DNA from: Iris pallida
Taxonomy: Eukaryota > Streptophyta > Magnoliopsida > Asparagales > Iridaceae
Assembly (NCBI GenBank): GCA_029216955.1
Contig: JANAVB010009598.1
Span: 24,594,703 to 24,658,702 of the forward strand
Length of the DNA stretch: 64,000 bases
Direction of reading: 5' to 3'
Under the pieces are notes generated by a model. That model saw nothing but the letters and a program-made list of their open reading frames with translations. It was not told the DNA's origin and ran no database searches. Below, piece by piece: positions 22,675 through 32,405 of this stretch. The translations under genes were made by a program, and so were the position numbers. How positions within the stretch are numbered: position 1 is the stretch's first letter; the number at the start of each line of letters is the position of its first letter.

Positions 22675-23544
22675 GAATTCTCTAAGTGTATGCAGAATGA
22701 GTTTGAGATGAGCATGATGGGAGAGCTAAAATTCTTTTTCGGACTGCAAATCAAACAAACTGACAATAGGACATTCATAAATCAAGCCAAGTACACAAAA
22801 GATTTTCTAAAGAAGTTTGATCTAGACAATGTCAAATCTATTGGCACTCCGATGGCAACTTAAACAAAGCTTGATATTGATGAACAAGGCATGCCTGTCG
22901 ACACACGTAAGTATCGAGGTATGATCGGTAGTTTACTTTATTTAACAGCTAGTCGTCCAGATATTATGTTTAATGTTTGCCTGTGTGCACGTTTTCAAGC
23001 TAATCCAAAGGAATCACGTCTGTGCGCAGTTAAGCGTATCTTTCGATACCTTAAGGACACTTCTTCTGTTGGCTTATGGTATCCCAAAACCAAGTCCTTT
23101 GACCTTATTGGTTACTCGGATGCAGATTTTGTTGGATGCAAAGTTGATAGAAAAAGTACCAGCAATACATGTCATTTCTTAGGCAAAGCTTTAGTCTCAT
23201 GGTTTAGTAAAAAGCAAAATTCTGTAGCCCTATCAACAACAGAGGCAGAGTATATCGCCGTAGGACGTTGTTGTGCTCAGATTTTGTGGATGAAACAAAC
23301 CTTGGAAGACTATGATTTATTTTTCACACACATTCCCATTTTCTGTGACAACACGAGCACAATTAATTTGACTAAGAATCCAGTATGTCACTCTCGTACT
23401 AAGCATATCGAGATCCGGCATCATTTTCTTAGAGATCATTATCAGAATGGAGATATTGACCTTGTATACATAGACACTGAGAATCAATTAGCTGACATCT
23501 TCACAAAACCTCTAGCAAAAGATCGTTTCAATTATTTACGTTGA
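22675..23544 (+). pseudogene. pol: SIRE pol: RT C-terminal part and RNase H
   Basis: Continues in the same frame after the TAA: MMGELKFFFGLQIKQ, another TAA at 22861, then YRGMIGSLLYLTASRPDIMF. RNase H has GYSDADFVGCKVDRKSTS, ALSTTEAEYIAVG and FCDNTSTINLTKNPV, so D-E-D is present, and ends NQLADIFTKPLAKDRFNYLR with a stop at 23542-23544. Confidence 0.92.
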
Positions 23545-24193
23545 GAATTAGGAATTTTTGATGTCAATAATGTTAATTAATTTTATTTTATGATTATATT
23601 TCAATACGCAAAAACTGTGTTAGAGACAAGCCAATAAAGAGTATGTCTGTCACCACAACTACGGTTGAAGTGAAGCGGTACATAAGAGTTCCCCGGTGAA
23701 CCTCCGCCAGCTGGGACAGCACTCCTACAGCTAATCTGAGACAGTCGCTGTGTAACAAAATTTAATCTATAAAATAATATTAATTATATTAATTGAAGGT
23801 TGAAATTACTAATCTTTGAATTAAATTTTTGAAATGAGTCAATGAAAAAAAAAGTGGCCCAAACCAACTAACAGAACCCCTAGGCGAATTCGGCTAGAGT
23901 TCGGACCGAATTTGGCCCGAGTTCGGTTAGTGGTATCTAGTTATATAACCAGAACCCGAGAGCCTCTTCTTCTTCATTGCTTCTAAAACCTCTTCCACAG
24001 CAACAGCAGCCGCGCGAAGCTCTCCAAACCCTAGTTCTTCACCACTTCGTTTCTCCCAATCTACTGGTGAAATCCATCCAAATTTTGGATTCGTACGGAG
24101 ATCGTTGTCCTCTACAGCATACTTGAATCTCGGGAGGTATAACTCCGTATTTTTCCTTCTTTCAAATTCGTGCATATTTACTTTATTTGCACA
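23545..24193 (+). other. Spacer with LTR-like block before env-like ORF
   Basis: 650 bp without coding potential. At 23885-23933 it has GTTCGG-type repeats, and GAGTTCGGTTAGTGG (23919-23933) is identical to the LTR at 17907-17921. TTATATAACC follows at 23941-23950 and then a pyrimidine-rich leader with AAACCCTAG. This suggests an internal promoter or a splice-leader region for the env-like ORF. Confidence 0.45.
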
Positions 24194-25489
24194 ATGCCGC
24201 CTAAGGGATTCAACCCCTTCAAGAGGAAGAAGACGACCAATCCTAGTGAGGAAGGATCATCTTCAAATCCACCCACAGATTCCCTTTTTTCACCAGTTCA
24301 ATCGAGCGATGGCACGTTCGATGGATTTTATTTTCAAACCCTAGATCAAGCCCTTCTGTGGTATAGAGACTTTTCTATGAGATTCATATGCACAGGCGCT
24401 CCTATCAAATGGACTGTGTTTCCAGAACACCGCCCTTATTTTGAGGCATTAGGGTTACCATACTTTGTTAAACTTTGTTTTCCAGTAGCTACTAATGCCA
24501 TTAGACTTTTCTATTGCAATATCGTACTAAACACGTTTGACGTAAGTACTCGTGTTGGCGGACTAGATATCGAGTTCAATGATGTCCTCTTAGCGAAAAT
24601 CTTTGGTATTTCTAACGAAGGTGCACCGCTTGATGATATCACTGAATTTGATTTTCCCGACGGCACGACACTTGCTAGTTTTAAAGCTGAACTCTGTGCC
24701 CCTGATCGAGTTCGCTCTGGAAAGTTCAAGGCAAATAACTTAAACTTGTTTAGTTATGAATTACATCACATCATCTACTCCACTCTCCTTCCGAAGTCTA
24801 CTTCAAAGAATGATGTCACATCACTTGAGCTGTCTGCTATGTATTATATTCTTAAGGGGATTCCGTTTTCTGCCCCTAAGACTATTATCCAGATGATGGG
24901 ACGTTATCGTGCAAGAGATAGAAATCTCTCTTATGTGATGATTCTCCCACGCATCTTCCAGCGTTTTGATATTGATCTGTCAACTTGTACTCAAGACCCT
25001 GAGCCCAAGTTTCTTAAGCTATCTTGTCGTAGTATGACTGCTGCTACTCCTCCTACTGCTCCACCTCCTCCACCTACTCAGCCGTATGCCATGACCTTTG
25101 AAGGCATACACCAGCATCTTTCTGATTTGCATGTCTCGATGACGGATATGGCCCGCAAACGTGAGTTCCGCGATGTCACTCGTTATCAAGCAATAGCAAA
25201 TTCTCTAGCTGATCTCTGATTTGCTCAGACTGGACATTCTGTCGGTTCTATTCCTAGAGATCCAGCCTTTTCTGGTTACCGCTGTGAGGATGAGGCTGTT
25301 CATGCCTACTTTCAGCCCGATAACGCATATGATTGGTATCGTTCTGACCGTGCCCCTCCTCGAGACTTTATCGGTGAGTTTTACGCTGGCGCCCCTCCGC
25401 TCCCTTTTGGCGCTGGTACTTCTGGAGTTGGTCCTTCTGGACATGCCGATCATGCTGATGATGATGATGAGGAGGAGGAGGAGATGTGA
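24194..25489 (+). pseudogene. SIRE env-like ORF, one in-frame stop
   Basis: Starts MPPKGFNPFKRKK (basic) and reads 341 codons to TGA at 25217, then continues in the same frame for 90 more codons to a TGA at 25487, ending in an Asp/Glu-rich tail. The central part (VFPEHRPYFEALGLPYF, FNDVLLAKIFGISNEG, SYELHHIIYSTLLPK) matches the putative plant transposon domain typical of SIRE env-like proteins. A Pro-rich hinge (about 25060) precedes a coiled-coil-like segment. I see no clear signal peptide or strong transmembrane anchor. The single stop fits CGA to TGA. Start chosen at 24194 because the frame upstream lacks homology. Confidence 0.82.
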
Positions 25490-26000
25490 TGATGATATAT
25501 TAGCTGATTTTGAGTTTTAGTTATTGTCTACTGTACACTTGGAAATGCTCCGACATTCCAAGTTTCTTTCTTTCTAGTTTTTATGTTCATTTCTTTTGAG
25601 GACTTGTACTGGATATTTCTTGATGTCTCTTGAACATCATTTTATTTTTATGGGATGCGTAGTTTATCTTTCATATCAGTTTATTTATTCTTTATAGCAT
25701 CTTTATCTGCTTCTATATTATAAACTGCATGTGAACTACTTCTCTGTTATATCTTGTATATTCTTACTGCATGAGATATTATTTTCTTGTGTTTCTTCAC
25801 TGTTGTAGCTTATGCATTAATCTGTTGTAGCCTATTTCTTCACAATTATTTTGCTAAGTGACAACGGGGAAGAAAAAGGATCTAATATTTTGTTTTGAGC
25901 ATCATACAGGGATTGAACAAATTTGAACAATTTTTGAGGTATCTTATCTCAAAAGATGTTATATCATTCATAGTTTGTTAATTATCAAAATAGGGGAGAT
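25490..26000 (+). other. SIRE 3' untranslated region and polypurine tract
   Basis: AT-rich, non-coding. Ends with AAAATAGGGGAGAT (25987-26000), the polypurine tract directly before the 3' LTR. Confidence 0.8.
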
Positions 26001-27060
26001 TGTTGGCCCATTGGTCATATGGTCAAACTGATTTTAATAATTGATCAAACTCTGTCTCGATATATGGAGCTAGTCAGGACATCTCGGACTCTTGGACATG
26101 ATCAAGAACGGCTATCTACTCAGTTCAAGACCGAAACATTGTTTGTCTGTTCGAGTCTGTATTTCTTTGAGCAATATAATATTTTATTTTATTGAGTCTA
26201 GAAATACAATGTACACCGAGTCATACTGGAAAATAGGCTATTCCAAAATGATTTTAAAATGTTTTTAAAAAATGTCTTTAGTTTTGAAAAATATTCGTAT
26301 TTACAAAAGCTCCAAAAAGGTTTTCAAAATTCTCCAAAATCTATTTTGAAAAACCCTAACCTAACCCTGACAGAACTCGGCCAGAGTTCGGCTAGAGTTC
26401 GGTTAGTGGCCGTTTTGATTTTTGAATTCCTTGGAACTTGGTCCTCCTGCAGTTGTGGATTTGACCGAGATTTGCTCATCGAGTTCTGCCCGAATTCTGC
26501 CAGAATTCTGTCTTTGGAACTCCTATAAATAGAGATGGATTTCGATCATTTTAACTCATTCATTCACTTTCAATCTTCTCTCTACTTAAAGCTTTCAGTC
26601 TTCCAAAGAGTTTCTTTCTCGAGCTTTAATTTTCAGATCCCAAGCCAGTTATAATCCTCTAGTCGATTTGCCAGTGCGGTGCGGTTTAGAAGTTTCTGAG
26701 TGATTGTAATCAGAAGGCTTGATAGAAGAATACCTCTTCACAATTGAAGTTGGACGAGTTCTTCGTATCAAAGCTCACGTTGTAGAAGTTGCAAGGACTT
26801 CGTAAGAAAACTTGTGATTTTGCCAATAGTGGATTCAACTGGTAGCAAGAGTTCTACCGACTGGACTAGTCCTCAACAGAGGGAAACCAGTATACATCAT
26901 TGTCTTTGTGTTTGCTTTCTTATCTCTGCCTTTACATTATTTAGTTGCGATTATTATTCTGTGATCTTGCTACTAATAATTTTTAATTAGCATTATTCCG
27001 CTGCCAACTCTATTCACCCCCCCCCTCTAGAGTATTCTGCTTTACGATTTCGTTCCTACA
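26001..27060 (+). repeat. SIRE 3' LTR
   Basis: 1060 bp, partner of 17514-18580, with the same TG...CA ends, TATA box (26524) and GTTCGG block. One GCCCGAATTCT unit is missing and a C-run near 27018 is longer. Confidence 0.93.
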
Positions 27061-27655
27061 ATATAAAGGTTCTTCCTACCATCTGAGGAAAACCCTTCCA
27101 ATGCACGAAGAATTCTGAGCTCTCTGATGTGTACGTCAAGTGTTGTATCATCACCATGCCTAAAATCGTCGATACCGGTCTTGGAGAAATTTGCTAGCCA
27201 GATTCCTATAAAATATGAAAAGGGACAGAAGAGAAAGTCAGACTCAGAAATTCACAGGAAAAACTAAGTGCTGAAGGGCAATTATGCGCCCAAAGGACTA
27301 TGCGCCCAAGATAAACATATAGGCGCATAACATACAGCAGTATGTGGGCGCATAACATGCCACAGCATGTGGGCGCATAGCATGGCAACATGTAGGCGCA
27401 TAAAACACACCATAGTGTTGGCGCATGACTTCTGTAGACGCATAAGAATGCCCACAAAAGCATGTTGCCTTAGGCCTACGCACCCAGGCAGAAGAAAAGT
27501 CTGAGCGTCACAAATTAACGCTCGAGACTTTGTTTTTGAGGTGTGCCCTCACCCAGAATCGGGTCCTGGACTGGCGAGGACGCCGCCGCAGGAGGAGAGC
27601 CACTCGGTGCAGCCCCCTTGCCCTTCGCGGATCTCTTGGAAACTTTGGGAGACAT
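27061..27655 (-). pseudogene. A antisense gene, exon 1, intron and start of exon 2
   Basis: The minus-strand start codon at 27655-27653 opens exon 1 (MSPKVSKRSAKGKGAAPSG..., basic then Pro/Ala-rich) to a GTGAGG donor at 27552. The acceptor TATTTTATAG ends at 27206, giving a 347-nt intron. Exon 2 has DTTLDVHIRELRILRALEG, matching HFDTHIRELRTLHA in C. SIRE is inserted at 27061 and exon 2 resumes at 17513. Family not recognised; gene layout as in B and C. Confidence 0.6.
27284..27490 (-). repeat. GCGC-motif array with small inverted repeats in A antisense intron
   Basis: Six copies of GGCGCATA or close forms at 23-27 bp spacing (27321, 27346, 27371, 27394, 27420, 27437). Spacers are short palindromes: CATACAGCAGTATG, CATGCCACAGCATG, CATGGCAACATG. 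Two copies of the same motif in the opposite orientation flank at 27284 and 27300. The motif is the ATGCGCCCAAG of the A LTR. The array lies inside the intron 27206-27552. Confidence 0.65.
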
Positions 27656-27731
27656 GGTTCTTAAAGAAGAAGATGAAGAGTTTATGGAAAATTCTAAGAG
27701 AGGAGAATAATGAGCTCTCTCTCCTTCAGAG

Positions 27732-27743
27732 CCTATTTATAGG
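27732..27743 (-). promoter_or_regulatory. TATA box of A antisense gene
   Basis: CCTATAAATAGG on the minus strand, 85 bp before the start codon at 27655 and followed by a CT-rich leader. Same core and spacing class as in B (1091) and C (39634). Confidence 0.65.
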
Positions 27744-28095
27744 CACAGGCCACTTCCAATGCGCCCACTATCTTTAGGCGCCTATGCACCCATTGTGCGC
27801 TATGCGCCCACCATGGCTTATGCGCCCACGTGAAGATCCAGCCTCTTGCATACTATGCGACAGCCACTTGCTGACGGGGACGACGTATGAAGGATGGACC
27901 TCTTCAAATTCTACCCCGATGAATCTATCAGTTCATATTTGAGAGGAAGATCTCAACAGTCGTCTCTCTAACAGGCTGGCCTAACGCTATGCGCCCAAAG
28001 ATAGTGTTGCGCTATGCGCCCACGAGAAGACAGTCCATGCTTCTTTCAAAGTATTTCGAACTTGTTCAAAGTATCGAAAACTTTGAAGGGGGTCT
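27744..28095. other. A antisense promoter region and polypurine tract
   Basis: About seven ATGCGCCCA-type motifs (27768, 27794, 27816, 27984, 28008 and weaker ones) lie upstream of the antisense TATA box. The right end, ACTTTGAAGGGGG-TCT (28081-28095), is the plus-strand polypurine tract preceding the 3' LTR. Confidence 0.6.
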
Positions 28096-28841
28096 TGTAG
28101 AAGCATGAAAATTTCAGCAATGAAGCCTTATGTGCCCAAGCCAATGAGGACACATGCGTCCAAGTCATCCTGAGAAGCTCTATGCGCCCAAGTCATCCTG
28201 AGAAGCACTATACGCCCAAGTCATCCTGTGAAGCTCTATGCGCCTAAGATAAGCTCCTCCAGAAGGAGGGTGCATAGCCTGAAACAGGGCTATGTGCCCA
28301 AGCCTGACTCAGTCAAAGTCATGATCAAAACGTGCACTGAAGTGCACAGCCACGTCAGTCTCCACGAGCAGTCGTGTTCCGAAGCATGCGGCCACGTCAG
28401 CATCACGACCAACCCACGATCTCGCAGCCTGTATGCGCCTACACCCTATATGCCCAAAGTAGGACTATGCGCCCACATGAAAACTAGTGTGTTTTTCTCA
28501 TATGGGCGCATAAATCATTCAAGCTCAGAAACTACTATAAAAAGGATCTCATCCCTCTTCAAAAGACAGAACGGAGAGCATTTTCAAGAGCCAAATAGCT
28601 GCACTTCTTGCCAGTGAGTCGAGAGTTCGCAATTTTCTTAGGTTTTTTCCCACTTTTGTAATCAGAGTGTCAACGGAGTAAAGGAGCAACTGCTGCTCGA
28701 TCTCCATCGTCCCATTCCCCAAAATTCTTTTTTGTACTCGGGGATCCTCAGCGCAGGATCTCTCAGGCATACTCGATTTGTGGTGCCTTGCACCAATAAA
28801 GAAAAGATAGTATTTTTTTCTTCTTTTTGTGTGTGTCCACA
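28096..28841 (+). repeat. A 3' LTR
   Basis: 746 bp, partner of 6814-7565, with ATGCGCCCAAG repeats (28140-28470), TATA at 28536 and the GTGTCCACA end. Confidence 0.88.
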
Positions 28842-30343
28842 GCTATTGCATTTGAATTTTGGTACGGCTGTGATGGACATGGGTTTTATTTGAATTTTGC
28901 TGTATAATAGCCGTTAGGTAATAGTCTGAGTATTCCTTTGAATATTCATTTTGGGCTCAGTTGTTTCATACTACTATTGAGTGTTCAGTTGAGGTCAGTT
29001 GCAGGCTTTGTGGCATGGGCCGACATTTGGACAGAATGAAGAGATGGGTAGCTATTATAGGAGGTTGCTAATAGAGTTTGGACCTATGGTAAATATTTGG
29101 GTCAATTATAAGTGGTAAGTTTAGAAGATGGGATTAGTAATATAGTTGGATTATGGTGGGTTGGTTAGAACATTGGGCTCATGGTTGTTACTTGGGCAGT
29201 ATAAGTTATAAGGCCTATAAGGAATCATTCAAATTATATAGGACCTTTGGGTTGGTCCATTTAACAGCAAATTGTATTGAGTTAAGAACCTATGGAGTTT
29301 GGATTAGTGCTATTGTAGGAAATTTTATACTTGGACTGACTTTTGTTTAGACTAATAATCTTGAGTGAGTTAAGTTAGGTCAACCAGTAGGACAGTTTAG
29401 AATAGAGTTATTAGGTTTAATAGGAATTCTTTTAGAATAATTCAAAAACTCTAATTTTCATAATTCTAGGTGATCTAGAAGACTTGGAAAAAATCTTGGA
29501 AAACAGGCAAGTATATGTACTCAGTATTACCATCATTGTATGTATTGCACACACATTGTCTTGTTTTATTATTGCACTTGTTTTCGATTGATTGCATTAT
29601 TTTTTGTGTCGGATGGGGGACGTTCTAAGACATGTGATTGACTAATATTGGACAAATATTTCCTGATAGCATACAGTGTATGCCTGATGTCCATTACATG
29701 CGTGACTGATAGCATTGTCGTCAGACATGCCTGATTATTGCGTGACTAATAGCATTGTCGTCAGACATGCCAGATTATTGATTGACTGATAGCATTTTCT
29801 ATATGCCTGATTACATATTAGTTCCCACATGTTGATAACGTCCAATTGCACATGTACACATAGCTAGTGCATACTTTATATTCACATTGCTTCTCTTTCG
29901 TTCAGTTCTATTTGTTATACTGTTCCATTGATCTTCTATGGTGAGTTTTATTGAGTTACATTGTGCTTTGCTCCATCCTGACTGGACTGTTGATTACAGG
30001 TGAGATTGATCCCGTAGACTGTCATGGCTAGCAGCGGAGCTCACTCTAGATAATGATATATAGATTCATGTATAGGAGATTGATTGAATGTATTTGAGTA
30101 CATATTGTATATGCTGTTGCTAGATAGTTTTATCATTTACCGACTTTGTAACCGGTCATTCATGTATAAGTTATAATGATTGTATAGTGGATTGCTATGA
30201 TGGTTAGTATAGATTCCAGATTAAATGCTGTGATGATATTATTCTTGTTATTGATGACTAGACGGCTCATTACCGCTATCAACGACAGTGTAGGCTGGGC
30301 ATGCATCGGCCCGTACCCGATTATTCGGTAGCAGGGCGTGATA
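28842..30343 (+). repeat. D 5' LTR, second segment
   Basis: Continuation of the D LTR after element A; 29018-30330 aligns with 33778-35118. It contains a 40-bp tandem repeat (GTGACTGATAGCATTGTCGT...) of about three units at 29698-29820. The end is GGGCGTGATA where the partner has GGGTGTGGCA. I see no convincing primer-binding site after it. Confidence 0.75.
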
Positions 30344-32405
30344 TATTTTTGTGGTGGTCCATGCAGGTCTATCTAATGGTGCTTAGGATTAGAGTACCAT
30401 TGGGAGCTTGCGAAATAGAAAACTCATCACAGCATAGGCCGATTGCGTGATTGTGTGTATTTTGCCAACTATAGTAATTTTTGAATATTTTTTCTATGCC
30501 TCATAGTGTACCCTACAAAAGTCGCGATTACAATTCCATGACTTTTGGAGATTATCTTCCTCCACCATATTCTAACTTCATTTAAGATTTAGGCCTTCTT
30601 GCTATTAAAATCAGATTTTCCAAATTCTTTCTTTATTAAGCCTACCATTAGACCATTTTTTCTCTAATCTGAATTCTACTCCTCTATCTCTGTTTAGAAT
30701 CTAGAGTCATTCACATAGACATTTCAAACTTCTCCATTGATTTTGATTAACAATCATAATTGACTTTTTCTAACCATTTCAAACCCAAGTATCCCAATTA
30801 GAACCATAGGGCTCCTATACTAACTAGTTGACCCAATATTTTTCCAAAACTATCCATTGTCCGTAAGGAAGTGTTCCCTAAAATGATTCCAGTATCAGAC
30901 AATATTCCTTAAGTAATTTCCAAGAGCCAATGACAATCTCATTCCTTGGTTCTTCCACTCAAAACTTCATCATTTTATTCCCCTGAATTCGACTCAATTA
31001 ACTATAGTTGTATTTTGATCAATTCTGTACCTATAAGCTTCTGACTTCAATCGTTGAGTATTAGAGGAAGGTTGAAGAACGGATACCACTTCTTGCCTAA
31101 ATCAATTCTAATGACTCTTTTTTTCTTATTGAAAGTTGATCCCTTGTTCTTACGGACAAATATTTACACTGATACTGTATGTCCTTCCTTGTGTAGTTGA
31201 ATCTCCTTAGTGAATCCGGACAGCTTGCTTGAATTTAAATTTTCAAGGTCCTTTAAAAATTCATGGGTAACAGTTGAGAGAATATTCGATAATCTACTAT
31301 GGCATGCCAGCCGCGCACTACAGCCATTTATCTGAATCATGGAAACTGCGGGTCCATTGCAGCCAGCAGCGCACTGGCGAGACATGGACTCTAAGGCAAA
31401 GTAATTTCAGGTACGTATAGATTTTTCGATACTATTGAAACTGTCCTAGAAACATCATGTTCTGACCACTCAGGTTGTTCTTTTAATATCATTTGATATG
31501 GATAATGTTTCGAGATTATTCGGCACCTATCATTCTTGAGACATGGAGCTAAGAGTTCATTGCAGCCAGATATACACTGGCGAGGCATGAATTCTAGGTA
31601 AAGTGATTTCAGATATGCCTGGATTCTGGATACTATTGAGACTATACCTATGATCAGAATTTATATTTATTGGCCTCTTATTGCTATTGGCAACTTTACC
31701 AGAAGTTACCTTGATTTATTAAATTTTCAACCATGCCTCGAATTTAATCGTGTCTAGACAACTTCAATAGTCATGAGTAGATCGTGTCTAAATGATTTGA
31801 ATCTATTCTTAATCGTGCCTGAATGACTTTGATCATAACTAAATGATTCTATAGATTATATGATCATGATTTTGATCGAGTGTTTTGACCTTGTCCTTGA
31901 TTGAGTTTTAGTCGTGATTATTGTGTTTCGACCCTACTTCTAATCATGCCAAATAGACTCTTCCTATTCATGATCGTGCCTAATTACTTATAATCGTGTT
32001 ATTCATTCTTAAATCGTGCTTAGACTCTAAATTTGACCATGACTATGTCGTTTGTTTTGGATCGTGCCAAACTCTTCTAAAATTCAATTCAAGATCGTAC
32101 CTATATCGGAATCGTGCCTATATAAATTTTCCACTAATCGTGACTGCATCATTCCAAATAATCTTGATCAAAATTCTAATTATCGTTAGTCATGATTAAA
32201 AATTTAATCATTTTGATCATATCTCTAATCGTCATGATGGACTTGAATCATTATTGCACCGCCTTCGAATTCCTTTTGGATTATTTCCTAATCGTGCCAG
32301 ATAAGTTCCTTCTATTTTTCGTGCTTAGTTAATTATCGAACCAGTTATTCCTAGTCGATTCTTTTTGAAATTTTGAGGACAAATTTTTTCTAAGGTGGGT
32401 AGATT
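30344..32405 (+). other. D interior, non-coding
   Basis: Just over 2 kb with no reading frame of note. It holds a ~205-bp imperfect duplication (31351-31449 against 31556-31649, sharing CATTGCAGCCAG...CACTGGCGA) and an AT-rich field of ATCGTG-centred repeats (31735-32345). It ends TTTGAGGACAAATTTTTTCTAAGGTGGGTAGAT, in part the polypurine tract (32392-32405). Confidence 0.75.
31735..32345 (+). repeat. Degenerate ATCGTG repeat field in D
   Basis: AATCGTG(C/T)CTA-type hexamer cores recur roughly every 20-45 bp, nearly all in the same orientation, separated by AT-rich DNA. No regular unit remains; it may be a decayed minisatellite. Confidence 0.55.

Larger units (their letters stand above)
17514..27060 (+). 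mobile_element. SIRE-type Ty1/copia retrotransposon with env-like ORF
   Basis: 9547 bp with LTRs 17514-18580 and 26001-27060, an initiator-Met primer site, gag, protease, integrase, RT, RNase H, an env-like ORF and a purine tract. Flanks are GTATA (17509-17513) and ATATA (27061-27065), a target duplication with one change. The copia order PR-INT-RT-RH plus a downstream env-like ORF places it in the SIRE/Maximus lineage. By eye the LTRs differ by roughly 4-5% over the first 400 bp, so it is relatively young. Confidence 0.93.
6814..28841 (+). mobile_element. Element A: Tat-type Ty3/gypsy retrotransposon, plus strand
   Basis: Two ~750-bp LTRs (6814-7565, 28096-28841) start TGTAGAAGC and end GTCCACA. 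Inside are an Arg-tRNA-type primer site, a 5' ORF, gag, protease, RT, two RNase H domains, integrase, a repeat-rich 3' region, two minus-strand ORF units and a polypurine tract. A SIRE element (17514-27060) interrupts it; without that insert A is about 12.5 kb. Flanks are GCTGT (6809-6813) and GCTAT (28842-28846), a target duplication with one change. An exact GCTAT also occurs at 6796-6800, so the left boundary could be ~13 bp further out. Confidence 0.85.

Noticed and set aside
29153..29350. 65-codon ORF open in both D LTRs (also 33903-34100)
   Set aside because: The differences I see between the two copies all change amino acids, which does not look like purifying selection; the ORF lies in an LTR without other coding signs.
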